Source of the DNA: Sphagnum magellanicum
Lineage: Eukaryota > Streptophyta > Sphagnopsida > Sphagnales > Sphagnaceae
Assembly (NCBI GenBank): GCA_021904315.1
Contig: CM038921.1
Location: 11,748,146-11,812,145 of the forward strand
Direction: 5' to 3'
Length of the DNA stretch: 64,000 nt
Shown: positions 26,700 to 38,470 of the stretch, piece after piece
Layout of the letters: each line of letters opens with the position of its first letter
Numbering within the stretch: the stretch's first letter is position 1
Notes under the pieces: generated by a model
The model's input: only the letters and a program-made list of their open reading frames with translations
Told to the model about the DNA's origin: nothing
The model's database searches: none
Made by a program: the position numbers and the translations under genes

Positions 26700-27009
26700 T
26701 ATTTTATTTTATTGTTCTTTCCCCTAGTGTAAGTTCAACTAATTGTTGAAGGTTTTGGATCCAGTTCCAGTTCTAGCAAAAGGCTAGTTCCACGGTCCAG
26801 ATCTTGTGGCAATCCCACCAATGGGATGCGGGTTCAGGTCCATAGTATAAGAACCTGAACCATGGGTTTGACACTCCAAACTGGGGTTCCTGCCCAACCC
26901 TGGTACCTACTTCCTTCATCCCAAAGTTGTCTGCATTGGCCACAAGATTTACTTCTGCCCATGTGCAGAGATGCTCGAAGGTCATGCAATATGAAGCAGA
27001 GGAGCCTGC

Positions 27010-27010
<1 letters not shown>

Positions 27011-27040
<30 letters not shown>
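27011..27040. repeat. (ATC)n microsatellite
   Basis: Nine to ten uninterrupted ATC units. The methionine run in a minus-strand frame across it is an artefact of this repeat. Confidence 0.9.
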
Positions 27041-27487
27041 ACATAGTTTGAAGAGACAAAATTTTCATGGGTCACAACCAAAAGGATTAGTGATACTTAA
27101 CTACAAAATTAGAGCTTTTAAGGTTTTAAAAATGTGACACCTCGGGTTTGCTGGAAATGAATTTGAGAAATGCTTACAATCTCAAGAGCAGAGTTGTTGG
27201 TGGAGTAGATGGCAGGCCTAGAGCTTGAAGAATACATGGTGAGCTTGGCAGACAACAATGTCAGCAAATCCTCCATCATAGTCATCTGTATTCTATTCCC
27301 ATGCTCGGTCTCCTACCCCGCACCCAAAAACCCAAACCTCTCAAAAACCAGTGTTTGGCAGGTCCTTTGTTCTTAAGAGAACCTCCGATTTGCACTATGA
27401 CACTAAATTATTCTTTTTGTTTCCAAGGTTTCCCCAGATGATTGATGAGGTCAATAAGTTAGTGTACAACAGAAATGCCAGAAAGTC

Positions 27488-30400
27488 TTATAGAGAATTT
27501 AGTATGACCTTGAGCTTGTGTAGTTTCAATTGCAAACTAGCTGCAAGCTCCTCTTGTTGTTGGATTTTGATATTGAGCATTGCACTCAGTTCTCCTCCTT
27601 TCTCATTCGATACTGGTAAACAAGTCCCAATCCCCAAGTTGCAAATTTGTTTGAATCAATGGGTAAAGTGTTATGTTTTGGAATTAGGTGTACAACAATC
27701 TTCTTCACCTTTGGTCTGACCGATTTAGTTGCTTCCCAGTCAAGCAGCGAAGAAATTATTACTCTACTATAGAAGAAGACAGATCAGAACTTCCAATAGT
27801 CAGTCAGTCAGTCTTCAAGGGTGGTGCCCAGCTGCTTGCTTTGCAGCAAAAGAAAAAATTACACATTGCCCCTGGAGTTTTTTAAGAGGTTTTGGGAAGA
27901 GGTTGATGAACTCCTTACATTGCTCTAGTGCAGTTTCAAGTTGTTGTATTGTAGAACAAGTTTCCTGCAAACATTTACTATCGGCTTCAAGCTCTCTATG
28001 ACAGACCATCACATCTGTCTCCAGTTTCACTTCCTTCCTACATGAAAGAGTTCTCATTATAAGTATGTCAATCAGGTGATCAGCTACTGAGAAAAGAGGG
28101 GAAAAATAAACTATATTATTGAAGTATTGTTGGTCCATCCTTCCTTCCTCCTATTGAAGTGGACCTTGGAGTTCATGCAAGAAAAGTGGGAGTGAGTGTC
28201 ATGCAAGAAAAGCTAACCGCTTGTACACTCCACTGATGTCATTGAAGTGTTTGTTTTTCTCTAAATGCTCCAATTCTATGTCTTGTAGATGGGTCCGAAG
28301 TGCCTTCAGCTCTTTGATTTGGGGACCCAATTTTGCCCCTTGTTCCTTAAGGCTGACATCAAGCTCTGCAAGCTGTTGTCTCACCTTCAACTTTGGCAAC
28401 ATTTCATCATCACCTACATCCACCAAATTTGTCAAGTGCACCTTCAACTCAATTTTCCTGTTTTGTGAAGAACTGCATTTATCCATGTCGGTTGCAATTC
28501 CTCCAATGTCAAGCAATTGTGAACTAAATCCCATCTTCTTGGGTAAAGGTCATAGGTACATCCAGTCTTCTTCACTTTGAGAAATTTAAGCTCCCAAGAA
28601 CCATTCACATTTGGAGCAGTTTTTTCATATGAGAAATGTGACCTGAATGAAGATTGCTGTTGGTAGAATGTGCAACGCATTGAGGTTTTAAGTCAATGAT
28701 TTGTTCCTCAAGCAGTTGTTGAGTGTGCAGAAGTTTTGTGTATTTGTCTGTCATATTATCCATCTCTTGTTTTCGTGCCTTGTAAGTGCTGCTTTTTCTC
28801 CGTAACAGTTCCACATACTGTTTGAAATCCTCTCCTGTTCGCACTGAACTTTTTACCTGCACAACAACTTCCTCTACAAACTTCCTTCAAAACCATGATG
28901 TCCATCCGCATTTACATTGAAGCTTTCCTGTAGAGTCTTTCCTAGACTTTCCTGAATGTTGCAAATGCTGCTACGTATTGGTCAATCAAATGCATGTTTT
29001 TGAGATTCAAATTTCAATGGCACAATTTTTCTTTACATCAGGTTTGCATAGATTGCATTTTCCAATCAGAGTTGGAAAGCCATGAGAATCAAATGGGACC
29101 AAGAACAACAACCTCATTGATGGCTTGATTTTTCTGATCAAGCTCCGCCACCAGTTTGTCTCTCAATTTCATTAAAGTTGCAAGTTTGTCATAAGCTGCT
29201 TGGATTTTATTTGCCACAATGGCACCCATTTGTGCTTGCTGCCTTTGCACCTCATTGCCAACAACAATGTTTCCAACACCATAGCCACCACCACCACCTC
29301 CTTGATGACCATTAAAAGTTTGATCTTTGCCATGTTTCCAATTGAGTTTCTTCACTTCCTCCATCACACCTAACAGCTTCATCTGTACACAATTCCCCCA
29401 TCAAAATGCACAAGGACTCTCTCAACTAATCCGAAACCTGAGCTACACAACAATCGCACTCACATTCATGTTGTGATTGATGTTATGAGTCCTGACGCCA
29501 AAATTATGTACAGGTCATGATCTGCATCAGTTGCACTGTCATTATTGAGCTGTCCCTCTGAACATCAATCACTCGGAAAAAATCAAATAAACTGGAAGAC
29601 TGGAAAAATGGACCTGAAAAACGGACCTGTGTACTCTTGAGTTTGTCATCAGAATCAGAAGAGTGGACAAGAACATCTTGTAGGGCTTGCAATCGGACAC
29701 TCTTTATTTCCACCTCCTGCACCAACATGCCTCATTGTCATGCCATTCTCTCAGTTGTCTGTCTGTTTCAGGAGAATGAATTATAGACAATCCACATTTC
29801 CATCAAAGAAGGATCCTTTAAAATTGTTGGTGGCTAGTAGTACCTTTGGGAGCTTATCTTTGACTAAGTAGCGGAGAAGAGTGCAAGCTTGAGCTATCTT
29901 TTGGAAAACCACATGAATGGGACCACTATTTGCTAACATTTGGGCTTGATGAAGTTTTGATACCATTGTTTCTTGCTTCGCTGCAACAACAGCTCAATTA
30001 CCCAAATCCTTCAAGGGACATAAGTTGAAGTCCAAAAATCATATCACCATCATCATGATCATCATTTTCATCTTCATCCTTGTCTTTGAAAAACACAGAC
30101 ACCACCATTACCACTGGTGCTACACCTTTTTTGGCAAGATTGTTGTTTGTGTGTTTTATAGTAAATTTCTTGGTGATCACAGTTTGAGCATGATCATCAA
30201 GACCTGAGTGAATTGCAAGAGCTTTCTTCTGCTCTTGTATTGCCTTAGTTAGTGATGCTGCCTCTGCTGTCTGCCCTCTTAGTAGTCCAACCACTTCTAC
30301 CATTTCTTCCACTTTTGGCACACCCTAGAAAAGACCATGGAAAGTTGAAACATTAAAACCCACCTTTTTTTCAAGTGATCAAATCTTTGCTTGAAATGTA

Positions 30401-31860
30401 CATAATGAGTTCATGACATATCCAATGTATCCAGGATTGGAACTGATCACCATCTCACAATAGAAGCAGCATGGTGAACAAGAATGACATTAGACTAGAA
30501 ACAATTGCACCCAAGAAGACAAAAAGGGGAACGAAAAATTACAATACTTCACATTGGCTGACTTCAGAAAGTGTGTACCACAAGTTTGGTCCTGAGCTTG
30601 GCAATAGTGGAATTCAGATGCTCGCGCTCCATGACCAGCTCCTCCACTCGCATCTTTACCAAGGCTGGCTCTTGCTCTGATTGGCGCCAACTTACCAATT
30701 TCTTGTGAGTGGTTTTGAAGCGGTCTCTCAAGAGATCATATTGTGCATGCAACATGTTCATATCTTCTTCTAGCAACAACTCTGCGGGGATCTCAACATC
30801 CACCAAAAAGCATGCCAAGTATGCACGTTTTTTGAGCATCTCCATCTGTCAATTCTCCAATGTTTGTTAAGATTTAAAGCAGTTTCAGATTTCACAGCCT
30901 TGAAAAACCAATGATTGAAAAAAGCAAAGATTTTGATCTGATTTTGGGTAGGATTTTGATGCTTTTTTGCGCACATGAATTCTGGGTTCGAGAAATCATA
31001 CCTCAAGAAGTAACCATGTGAGAAGGGGGTATATGATATCACAACTCCCCGATGCAATGCCTTGTCTGAATGACAGCCTATAGAATCCAATTGTTGCACA
31101 TAAACATCCCACTTTTTTTTGCTTCTCATTATCAATGACATCATGTCCATGACTTTGTGCAGATCCTGGTTACTAAGCAAAGTGGTGACTGTGCATGATC
31201 AGGAAGGATATGTAAAGAAACCCATCGACAAGAGGCCGGTAATTTAGCACTCGAAGAAGCTCTATCATCCAGTTTGTTATTGCTTCATCTGCATCAATAT
31301 CCCTTTTCTGCACCTCAAAACATCATGTGTGACAATCAATACAGAAATCATTTGCACCACCTCCTCAATCCCAACAGTCAGTTCTCCAGAGACCACACAT
31401 TCTATTGTGAAAAAGGCAAGAAAACCAAATACTGCAATTCTGTCTTTTCTACAACTATTTTTAATGGCTTGACATCCAAAACCTCTTTTGATCAGCACTT
31501 TGCAGAAGACATGGTGAGGAATAACCACCTGCACTGCAGGCTGAATTGTTGAAAGCACATTGAGGAGCACTTGCCTGAGCTGTTGTGGACTCTTCTGGCT
31601 ACACCAGGCAGCAAACCCATCACACCAAAAACCAATTCTTCACCACACAGCAATGAGCTTCAACACTATTGAATTCCTAATATTGCATTAGATTTTAACC
31701 TAATTGGAGCAGCATGCAACTATACCAAAGAAAATGGAAGGTTGTTTTGGGTTTTGTGAGAGATGATGAGAGATCTAACAAACCAGAACTCTGTGCAGGA
31801 GATGGAGTAGTCAAAAGGCGATACATTTAACAATGCAACAATTTGCTGCACTTCCACCAT
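27488..31860 (-). CDS. IFT81: Intraflagellar transport protein IFT81 homologue, about 13 exons
   Basis: IFT-B core protein; in ciliated organisms it pairs with IFT74 and carries tubulin into growing cilia. Exons, high to low: 31860-31784, 31598-31529, 31307-31222, 31077-31002, 30845-30582, 30324-30204, 29980-29844, 29716-29627, 29382-29113, 28856-28677, 28537-28218, 28037-27919, 27612-27488. Phases agree and give about 644 aa (animal IFT81 is ~676). N-terminal calponin-homology-like part: P.QLRQVLLNVL in exon 2, FRQGIASG..DIIYPLLTWLL in exon 4. Signature LKKRAYLACFLVDVEIP starts exon 5. GEDFKQYVELLRRKSSTYK in exon 10 matches the GDEFKRYVNKLRSKST block of animal proteins. The rest is predicted coiled coil. 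Odd points: a glycine run (HQGGGGGGYG) in exon 9; a missing stretch of ~30 residues before exon 10 that could be an unplaced exon; and an early C-terminus (stop at 27488-27490), unless the GT at 27508 is a donor to an exon not found. Splice ends of exons 5, 10 and 11 are the least certain. In a land plant this implies flagellated sperm. Confidence 0.9.
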
Positions 31861-32394
31861 GGCTCCCCAACTTTTGCTGTCTCTTCTGCTTCTACCCCTC
31901 CCCCAGCAGCCAACACAAGAAAACACACCCACTCTGAAATCCCTCTTCTTCTCTATGAAGAGGCTTCAGGGGACTGTTTTTTTGGGTCTTTGGGTGCTGT
32001 GTCCCAGGGTCAGGACAAGGAGCAGTTACTCTCTTGGATGAATGATTCCCATCCCAAATTCCTTACTTTCATCCTCAAGATGCTTCAGGGGATTGTGATT
32101 TTTTGGGGTCTTTGGCTGATGTGTCCAGGGGTCAGAACAAGGAGCAGTTACTCTCTTGGATGGATGATTCCCATCCCCCAAATTCCTTACTTTCATCCTC
32201 AGGATGCTTACCATCCTCTTTCGTGCCAAGACAGCAACTTACATGATACTACCTATTTTACATCAGGGTATCAATGCACAGGTACCCGTGTGGGACGGTT
32301 CTTTGACTCTGTAAATAACCGCCTGGTTTCAGAAGTAAAGAAGGGGCAGATATTTTTCAGTTCCAGATTTTTTAAAATAAAAAAATCAGAATAA
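31843..32394 (+). other. Uncharacterised open frame divergent from IFT81
   Basis: A 183-codon plus-strand frame overlaps the IFT81 start region head-to-head. It has no domain I recognise. Its centre is a ~120-bp tandem duplication, and the shared peptide theme is ASGDC.F.GSL..VS.GQ.KEQLLSWM. The second copy keeps that theme only in a different frame, so the continuous translation probably does not represent a conserved protein. It could be a real divergent gene with an intron, part of the IFT81 5' leader, or chance. I would not treat it as a confirmed gene. Confidence 0.25.
31962..32203. repeat. Tandem duplication, ~120-bp unit x 2
   Basis: GCTTCAGGGGA begins a unit at 31963 and again at 32082. 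The two units share long stretches such as GGAGCAGTTACTCTCTTGGATG and differ by scattered substitutions and small indels; one indel shifts the frame between copies. The array sits just upstream of IFT81. Confidence 0.9.
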
Positions 32395-32399
32395 AATAA

Positions 32400-34440
32400 T
32401 TTTGATAGGGCACACTCTAAATAATTTCATTACTCATATGAAAATATCATAGTAGATCAAGGAAAATTTAATAATTTCAAGTTTTTTAAATGAATTCATT
32501 TTTTTATAAAAATAATTATTTGTTTTGTTAATGTGCAAATTGACCCTAGCATGATACGGTACCAATTGTTAGACTTAGTGTAATATGGTATAGTTATTAA
32601 TTGTAACATGCCAAAACATAGCATAAAATATTTACATGGACATGAATTATTGTTGAACAAATTAAGATGTGAGATTTGAGTTAATTTCTTGAACATGAAT
32701 TTGCTAGCATTGAAATGGAATGTTCAATTCATGTAATATTAAGCTAGAAAGAAAGTATTTAATTGATCTTCATATATACATGTCGTTAAATAAATATCTT
32801 GCATAAGATAAATTTGGAAAACTCGAGAGACATCAAGTCCAATATGTTAATGAGGAATCTAGGTTTGAATAAAAAAGCAAATAGGAAATCTAACAATATA
32901 AGACACAAGGAGCCACAATATTCTATGAAAAGAAGAAGCATGTCACAAGAGAAAAAATTGTTATTCATTCATTATAAAACAATCCTACCATCCAATGAAC
33001 ATGAAATCCTCACCAAATTATTACCATCATATTATTAAAAAATGTATACTTATTTTTTACAATATAATTGCCATTGAATAGGGCGCTAAGTTTGCAATGG
33101 GGGTGGAGTGTCAATTGGTGCTTGAAGGGTGTACCATTTCAAAGATTTTACAATGAACCTCTTGGTTATAATTAATGTTGGGTGGGTATATCGATGGAAC
33201 CTTGATATATAGACCAATATTTGTCCTGATATGAAAGAATTGAAATGCAATAATTGCATTGTACTAATAGTTGCCTAATATGAAAATTAAAAACGATTCA
33301 TTACTAATACCTATTTAAAATGGAATTTTTATTTTAAAATAATACTAGTAGTAAGATAGTATGATTTTTGTTTTAGCGAATCGATACCAATACTAGGTTG
33401 GTATGAAAATCTTGAAAAGAGTTTGATACTAATATGAGTTGGTTTGTTCAAAAGTAAATACCTACCCGACATTGGTGATAATCATGACACAAATGTCGTG
33501 TTTGTCCCAACTTCAACCAAGATCAATTTTGATTTTTATTGAATTTTGAGTATTTTTTATGATTACATATGTTGATTACCATTTATGTGTAGATTATCAA
33601 ATATCGGTACAAATTTTAACTTTCTTTATAGTAGTAGCCTTCCAAGGGCAACCCATTTCACATATGGCATTTTATTTTCATCTTTGATCACTAGAGGGAA
33701 ACTTGTTGTTTTCAACAAATTTTTGTAAGTTAATAGTGTCATTTATAAAGTATAGTTTTTCTTTTAATGGACAGACACAAATGAAAACAATACCTTCCTT
33801 TCCCCAAATGCTTCATAAACTTGAATTGCAAAAATTGAACATATTTGAAATTGAAATATGTGATTCAATTGCATGATTATAAACAAAATTGTAACCCATG
33901 CGATCATGATGCACCCTCTTCAATCATGTCATGCTCGTACATGACTTCATACATGATGGTTAGTTACGGGCATGCCCATGTGCACTTTTAAGGTTAATGT
34001 ACGGTCTTAGGTGACTGTACATTATTAGGTACTTAGGGTTTCAATTTGTTGGCGACTGTATAAAAGGTTAAGCCCTTCCTTTCTCTTTTTAGTTTTTCTA
34101 AAATTCCTTTATCAACAGAGTTTCCTCCATAATTAGATAGGATTTCTAGATGCTCACGGCGGCCATTACATGGCCACCGTCTATGTACATTACATGTTTT
34201 TCTTTCTTTGCAATTCAATTCTAAAAAAAAATTACTCTTTATTGCTTCATGTTGAAAACAACATGTTTCTTGTGCTTTTGGAGTTCTTGAGTTGTTGCTA
34301 CTAGTGTTGTTACTGGTGTTGTTGGAGGGATCTTGCATTGTTATGTATCTACCAACCAACAAAGTAGGTTTCAAACCTCTTCACCCTTTTTTTTTCTCTT
34401 TCTTACTCTCTTTCTCTTTCTCTCTCTCACGCAGAAATAG
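32400..34440. other. AT-rich intergenic DNA, possible relic LTR
   Basis: No gene is supported; the frame at 34033-34374 (-) matches nothing I know. A TATAAAAGG at about 34059-34067 followed by a CT-rich stretch could be the promoter of an old LTR belonging to the retrotransposon downstream, but no second copy exists beyond its 3' end to confirm it. Confidence 0.35.
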
Positions 34441-34499
34441 AGGAGGTAGTCTTCAAGGAAGGTCTTGAAGTTGTCGAGTAAAAAAAAAACAAAAAAAAT

Positions 34500-34905
34500 T
34501 GCAACGTTGCTACAATGCGAGTTGCAAAGCTCCCATGATGTGAACTACAACACCACCATCATTGTAGCGTTGTCGCGTCACACGTTGCAGCATCACCATC
34601 GTTACAACATTGCCATGTCGCGTGCTGTAACACCACCATTGTTGCAGCGTTATCGCGTCGCACGCTATAGCATGATGCCATCATTGCAATGTTGTTGCAT
34701 TGCACGTTGTAACACCGCCATCGTTACAACGTTGCCATGTTGTGCGCTGCAACACCGCCATCGCTACAGCGTTGCCATGTTGCACGCTGTAACACCGCCA
34801 TCGCTATAATGTTGCCGCGTCGTGCGCTGCAACACTACCATAATAGTGTTGTAGTGCAGCCATCGCTGCAACACAGGGTAGCGAGCTATAACGTTGCCAT
34901 CGTTG
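34500..34905. repeat. Minisatellite, ~40-bp unit, about 9-10 diverged copies
   Basis: Units with the theme CACCATCG-TTGCAGCGTTGCC-ATGTTGCACGCTG-TAA recur across about 400 bases. GCAACACCGCCATCGCTAC and GTTGCCATGTTG are the clearest shared words. Frames stay open in two registers because unit length and composition allow it. It lies about 0.7 kb upstream of the first gag-like codons of the retrotransposon and may be part of its leader or an unrelated array. Confidence 0.7.
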
Positions 34906-35600
34906 TCACATTAGGATGTCCGCTCGACATCTGACTTTTGACGTCCAACGTTTGTCGGCTTTTATGCAACATTAGACGACGTCCGTTGTTGCCCATGAAC
35001 TATTGTCCATAAACTTTCGTCTGACGATTATTGGAATTTTGTCCGATTGTCACCCTACGTCCTATCGTCCTGCAACTGCCATCCTGTGGTCCTGCGTTCT
35101 ACCATCTTGCGTCCTATTGTTCTACTATCCTGCTTTTCCATCCGACGTTTGTTTGACTTTTGTTTGACCTTCGTCCGACCTTTGTTGGACATTCGTTTGA
35201 CCTTCGTGCCACATCTGTTCGTCACGGGTCATTCGCAACGACGCACTGTATTCTTCAAATTGTACATTATGTTAGAATTTTATAACTAGTGCTGTGTATT
35301 ATCGCAAAATTTTGGGGCATGGAACAACACCATGTCCTCGGATGATGAGAGCACTATTGTTTAGTTGAAGCCCAGGTATTAGTTACGAAGTAACACACAA
35401 TCCTTTGAGCCAACTTCTTTAAGCTCACGATCTTCACGACAATACCATCAAACATCTACAACACCACCATCATCTAATATAACTCCTACCAAAAATTCAG
35501 GTTCAGGTTACACTACATCAATAGTACATCAAAATCCATTTGGAGGGGTTAATTAGTGGGGTACACCTGCTGTTACACCTGCTTTCACACCATCACCATA
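34906..35600. other. Probable retrotransposon leader, no gene
   Basis: From 34920 to 35230 the words GTCCGACG, CGTTTGAC and CCTTCGTCC repeat loosely. From 35290 the sequence becomes ordinary up to the gag start. No primer-binding site complementary to initiator tRNA-Met was recognised. Confidence 0.4.
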
Positions 35601-35604
35601 TATT

Positions 35605-36720
35605 TTGCTCCAAGTCGTAACCTCTACACCCATATACACCATGGAGGTCAGCAGTTCCTCTAGGAGCATTGAAAAGTTTAACGGAAGGCCAAGTACCATT
35701 TTTTTGAGGGAGTTCAAGGCAACTTTCTCAATTGTGGTTTGTGAATTAGAGTTCAAGTATGGCGTTAATTACACCAAGGCGTTTGCATTCAAACAATTGG
35801 CCCGTTATGTGCACTATGAGGCATTGGATGTTTACGAACAACATTCTACAAGGATTTTGGGTGTCACCTAGATTCCCAATCCAACTTACGCCACAGCCAT
35901 TGCCACTGCCTTTCAAACTGCATTGTAAGTTGCAATTGCACATCATGGGACTATGCCCAATAATCCAGGCCCGGTACCTACCTCAATAAAAGTAAACCTT
36001 TCTCCTCAACAACTCATTGTTGCTACCACAAACATTCCTCCCACCACCGATGCGCTAGCTTTTGCTCATCCAATGAAGGAATTTTTTCGAGTTCTTGAGT
36101 TGGAAAATCTAGTTAAGAGTTTTGAAAAAATTTTGCAGCTCGCCACCTTTTTTCAACAAAAGGATGAAACCTTGAAAATGCTCTACAATAGGCTTCTCAA
36201 ACTCAAAAAGGATACCCAGAGCATCACAGACCTGAATGCTGCCCACTGGTATCTTCGTTCATTGGAAGGTACTCCATCACTCCATGCGCAAGTTTTGCAA
36301 CGGGTTTTTGCAGAATTTAGAGATTCGTACACTTTGCTGGATGTATATAACATTTATGAAAAGTTGGAATTGGTTCATGCACACTATGAGGCGAATATTA
36401 TGAGGCCTCCATCACGTTCAAAACCTCAGCCTACACTAGTCGCGCCAACCAGATCATCACATTCTTCTTCAAGGGCTAAAATAGTGCACTTGGCTACACC
36501 CATCCTACCTTCTTGCAACTATTGTGGCAATCCTGCCCACAAAGCTAGTGAGTGTAACATTCCTTCCAAGGATCTTTTTATGATTATTGTGGGAAAGAAG
36601 GACATCAGGAAGCTATCTGTTTTGCCAAGTTCTTGAAACAGAAGCAACTTGGATTACCACGGCAAAATCTCTTAGCATCTTCCACTGTCCTTCAACCGAA
36701 AGCCAAGGCACCTTAGCCTT
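35605..36720 (+). pseudogene. gag: Retrotransposon gag (capsid/nucleocapsid), broken
   Basis: A capsid-like region starts near 35641 with SSRSIEKFNGRPSTIFLREF, typical of the F.G....W...F. segment of gypsy gag proteins. It continues from 35953 in the same frame after a stop. A first zinc knuckle, CNYCGNPAHKASEC (C-x2-C-x4-H-x4-C), lies at 36514-36555. A second, DYCGKEGHQEAIC, lies at 36579-36620 but in another frame and with its first cysteine changed to tyrosine. A lysine-rich linker with coiled-coil character follows at 36732-36950. The gene would package the element RNA if intact. Confidence 0.8.
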
Positions 36721-36976
36721 CCACTCAGGCTTTGCCCACCAAGGGTAATTCCAGTAAGAATGCTAAGAAGAAGGAACACAATGCTGACAAGAGGGAGGTG
36801 CTTCAAGCCCATGCAATTCAAGTTCAGACTCTACAAAATGAACTTGAATCATTGAGGGCCCAACTTGCTAATCTAAAAGGCAAGTCCTCCCAACCAGCTA
36901 GTCATGCCCAACATGTACAAGGTTCAGGATCACGGGAGGACCTTTTAGGTCGTTCTATGGCCTCCCACAAGATGCC

Positions 36977-38029
36977 ATGGTTGGGGAGTATGTTTTGTCC
37001 AATGCACACAATTGTAGTATCACACTAGAATTTGCCACTTCTTTTTGCCCTTCCTATGTCGCGACACAAGAGGCTAGTGTGGCACCTAGAGTTTCTGCCA
37101 TTAGGCAAGTAATTCAAATTGATGGACTCGCATCTGGTTCAAGTCCTATTACCAAGGCTAGAGGAGCTCGAGTAATCATGCCACAATCTTTTCGTCCTTT
37201 TAACACGAAAGAAGAACGCACATTTTTGGCGAGGGGGGAGGAGACTACTACACCATAAGCTATTAGGGCATCAAATTTTCGTGTCCCAAGAATACATGTA
37301 CATTAAGAAAACACACAATTTTCCACTGCTTAGCTTATGGAATGCCAACTTCAAATGCGTGAAGTGGTGTAAAAGCTTATGAGTACACCATTGTTTAGTT
37401 ATCAAGATTTGAAGCTAAGCACCAGGGACATAATTACAACACTAGAGGATACCTTGAACACTACATCAGGTCCTCTACCAATCTTTGATCCACATGTTAC
37501 AGAAGTCCCATCCAACACCTTGGAGAGACATTTGATTGGCTCACATGTTGTAGATGGCGTTTGTAATTTGGTCACTAATTCTAGCATGGTTAAATTAGTG
37601 GGTTCTCCTACCTCTGATTCTACATTCACATATCAGAAGGGAGTTAAGAATACTTCATTTGTGGATTTGTTACTCAGCAAAGGTGTTGTGGATAGCCATT
37701 TTCTCCACAAAGTTTCTCATTCATTTCCGAAGGTGGTGCCTAGTAAAAGAACTTCCATCACCACCGAAGTTGCCATTGTTGACAATACTGGGTCATCAAT
37801 CCAAGTGGGAGGACATACACCCAGAGTGGTACATCTTGATACAAGTGCCCAACCAGTGATTCTTGGAGTTCAATTTGCCAAGAAGATGGGCATGCTTGAT
37901 TCTAAACTACGGAAATCTATGTGGCAGATTCGCACTACTAGTGGGAACGTAGAAGAGGTACTTGGGGAAAGCTTGGATTTGATTACACTTAACTTCAATG
38001 AAGGTATAGATCAGGAGTTTTGCTTATAG
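36977..38029 (+). pseudogene. Retrotransposon aspartic protease region, broken
   Basis: Same frame as the downstream methyltransferase and RT. The active-site block is VVHLDTSAQPVILGVQFAKK with its aspartate codon at 37838-37840. The usual D-[ST]-G reads D-T-S-A here, so either the family uses alanine or this copy is mutated. The sequence ahead (37379-37740) is a poorly conserved linker. The frame closes with TAG at 38027-38029 in a region that otherwise continues. Confidence 0.7.
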
Positions 38030-38470
38030 GTCAAATGTTTAGTCACCAATGCCACCAATTATGATGTGTTCATTAGGCAAGAGGTCCTGTTTCCACCAGG
38101 TTTCATTATTGACAACTAGTTTGAACATGCGTATTACCCAGTGGATTGGGAGACTGATGGCCACCACCTGGGATACATACCCCTTGATTTACATGGAAAC
38201 CATAGTCCTATGGCTCACCATTGTATGCTCAAGGAAACACACATTATTTCTTACATCCAACAAGCTAACCACGAGTGGATAGAGGGAGATGGAGAGGAAA
38301 TAGCTTACGCCCAAGCTATTGAAAGCTTGAGGGTGATTCCCACTGACATTCAACATGGACCAGAGGTTTTACAAAGGTTCAAAGCAACCCACGAGCCTTT
38401 GTTCAAAGCTCTGTCTAGTTTTGAGAACATGGAAAGCCATGGCGAACTGATTAAGCTAGTACTTCGTTAG
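38030..38470 (+). pseudogene. Linker between protease and methyltransferase in pol
   Basis: Continuation of the same pol frame with stops. It reads WETDGHHLGYIPLDLHG, then a segment containing CMLKETHIISYIQQ, then GPEVLQRFKATHEPLFKALSS before the stop at 38468-38470. Clear retention of protein-like composition across about 140 codons suggests a functional domain or linker of the polyprotein. I do not recognise a named domain; it could be an N-terminal recognition part of the methyltransferase or the end of the protease unit. Confidence 0.45.

Larger units (their letters stand above)
23811..27480. other. Intergenic region, no gene supported
   Basis: Open frames at 24355-24762 (-, 135 codons) and 25229-25558 (+, 109 codons) show no recognisable domain. 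Simple repeats are listed separately. The part from about 27150 may hold the 3' end of the IFT81 transcript on the minus strand. Confidence 0.5.

Noticed and set aside
27011-27040. Poly-methionine start of a minus-strand frame
   Set aside because: Translation of the (ATC)n microsatellite.
34033-34374. 113-codon minus-strand frame
   Set aside because: Asn-rich low-complexity stretch with no recognisable family; possibly part of an LTR.
33880-34380. 5' LTR of the Ty3/gypsy element
   Set aside because: A TATAAAAGG and following CT-rich part look LTR-like, but I could find no matching copy after the polypurine tract at 42.8 kb.
34465-34934. His/Cys/Val-rich frames at 34.5-34.9 kb as proteins
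   Set aside because: Produced by the ~40-bp minisatellite in two registers; no start context or homology.
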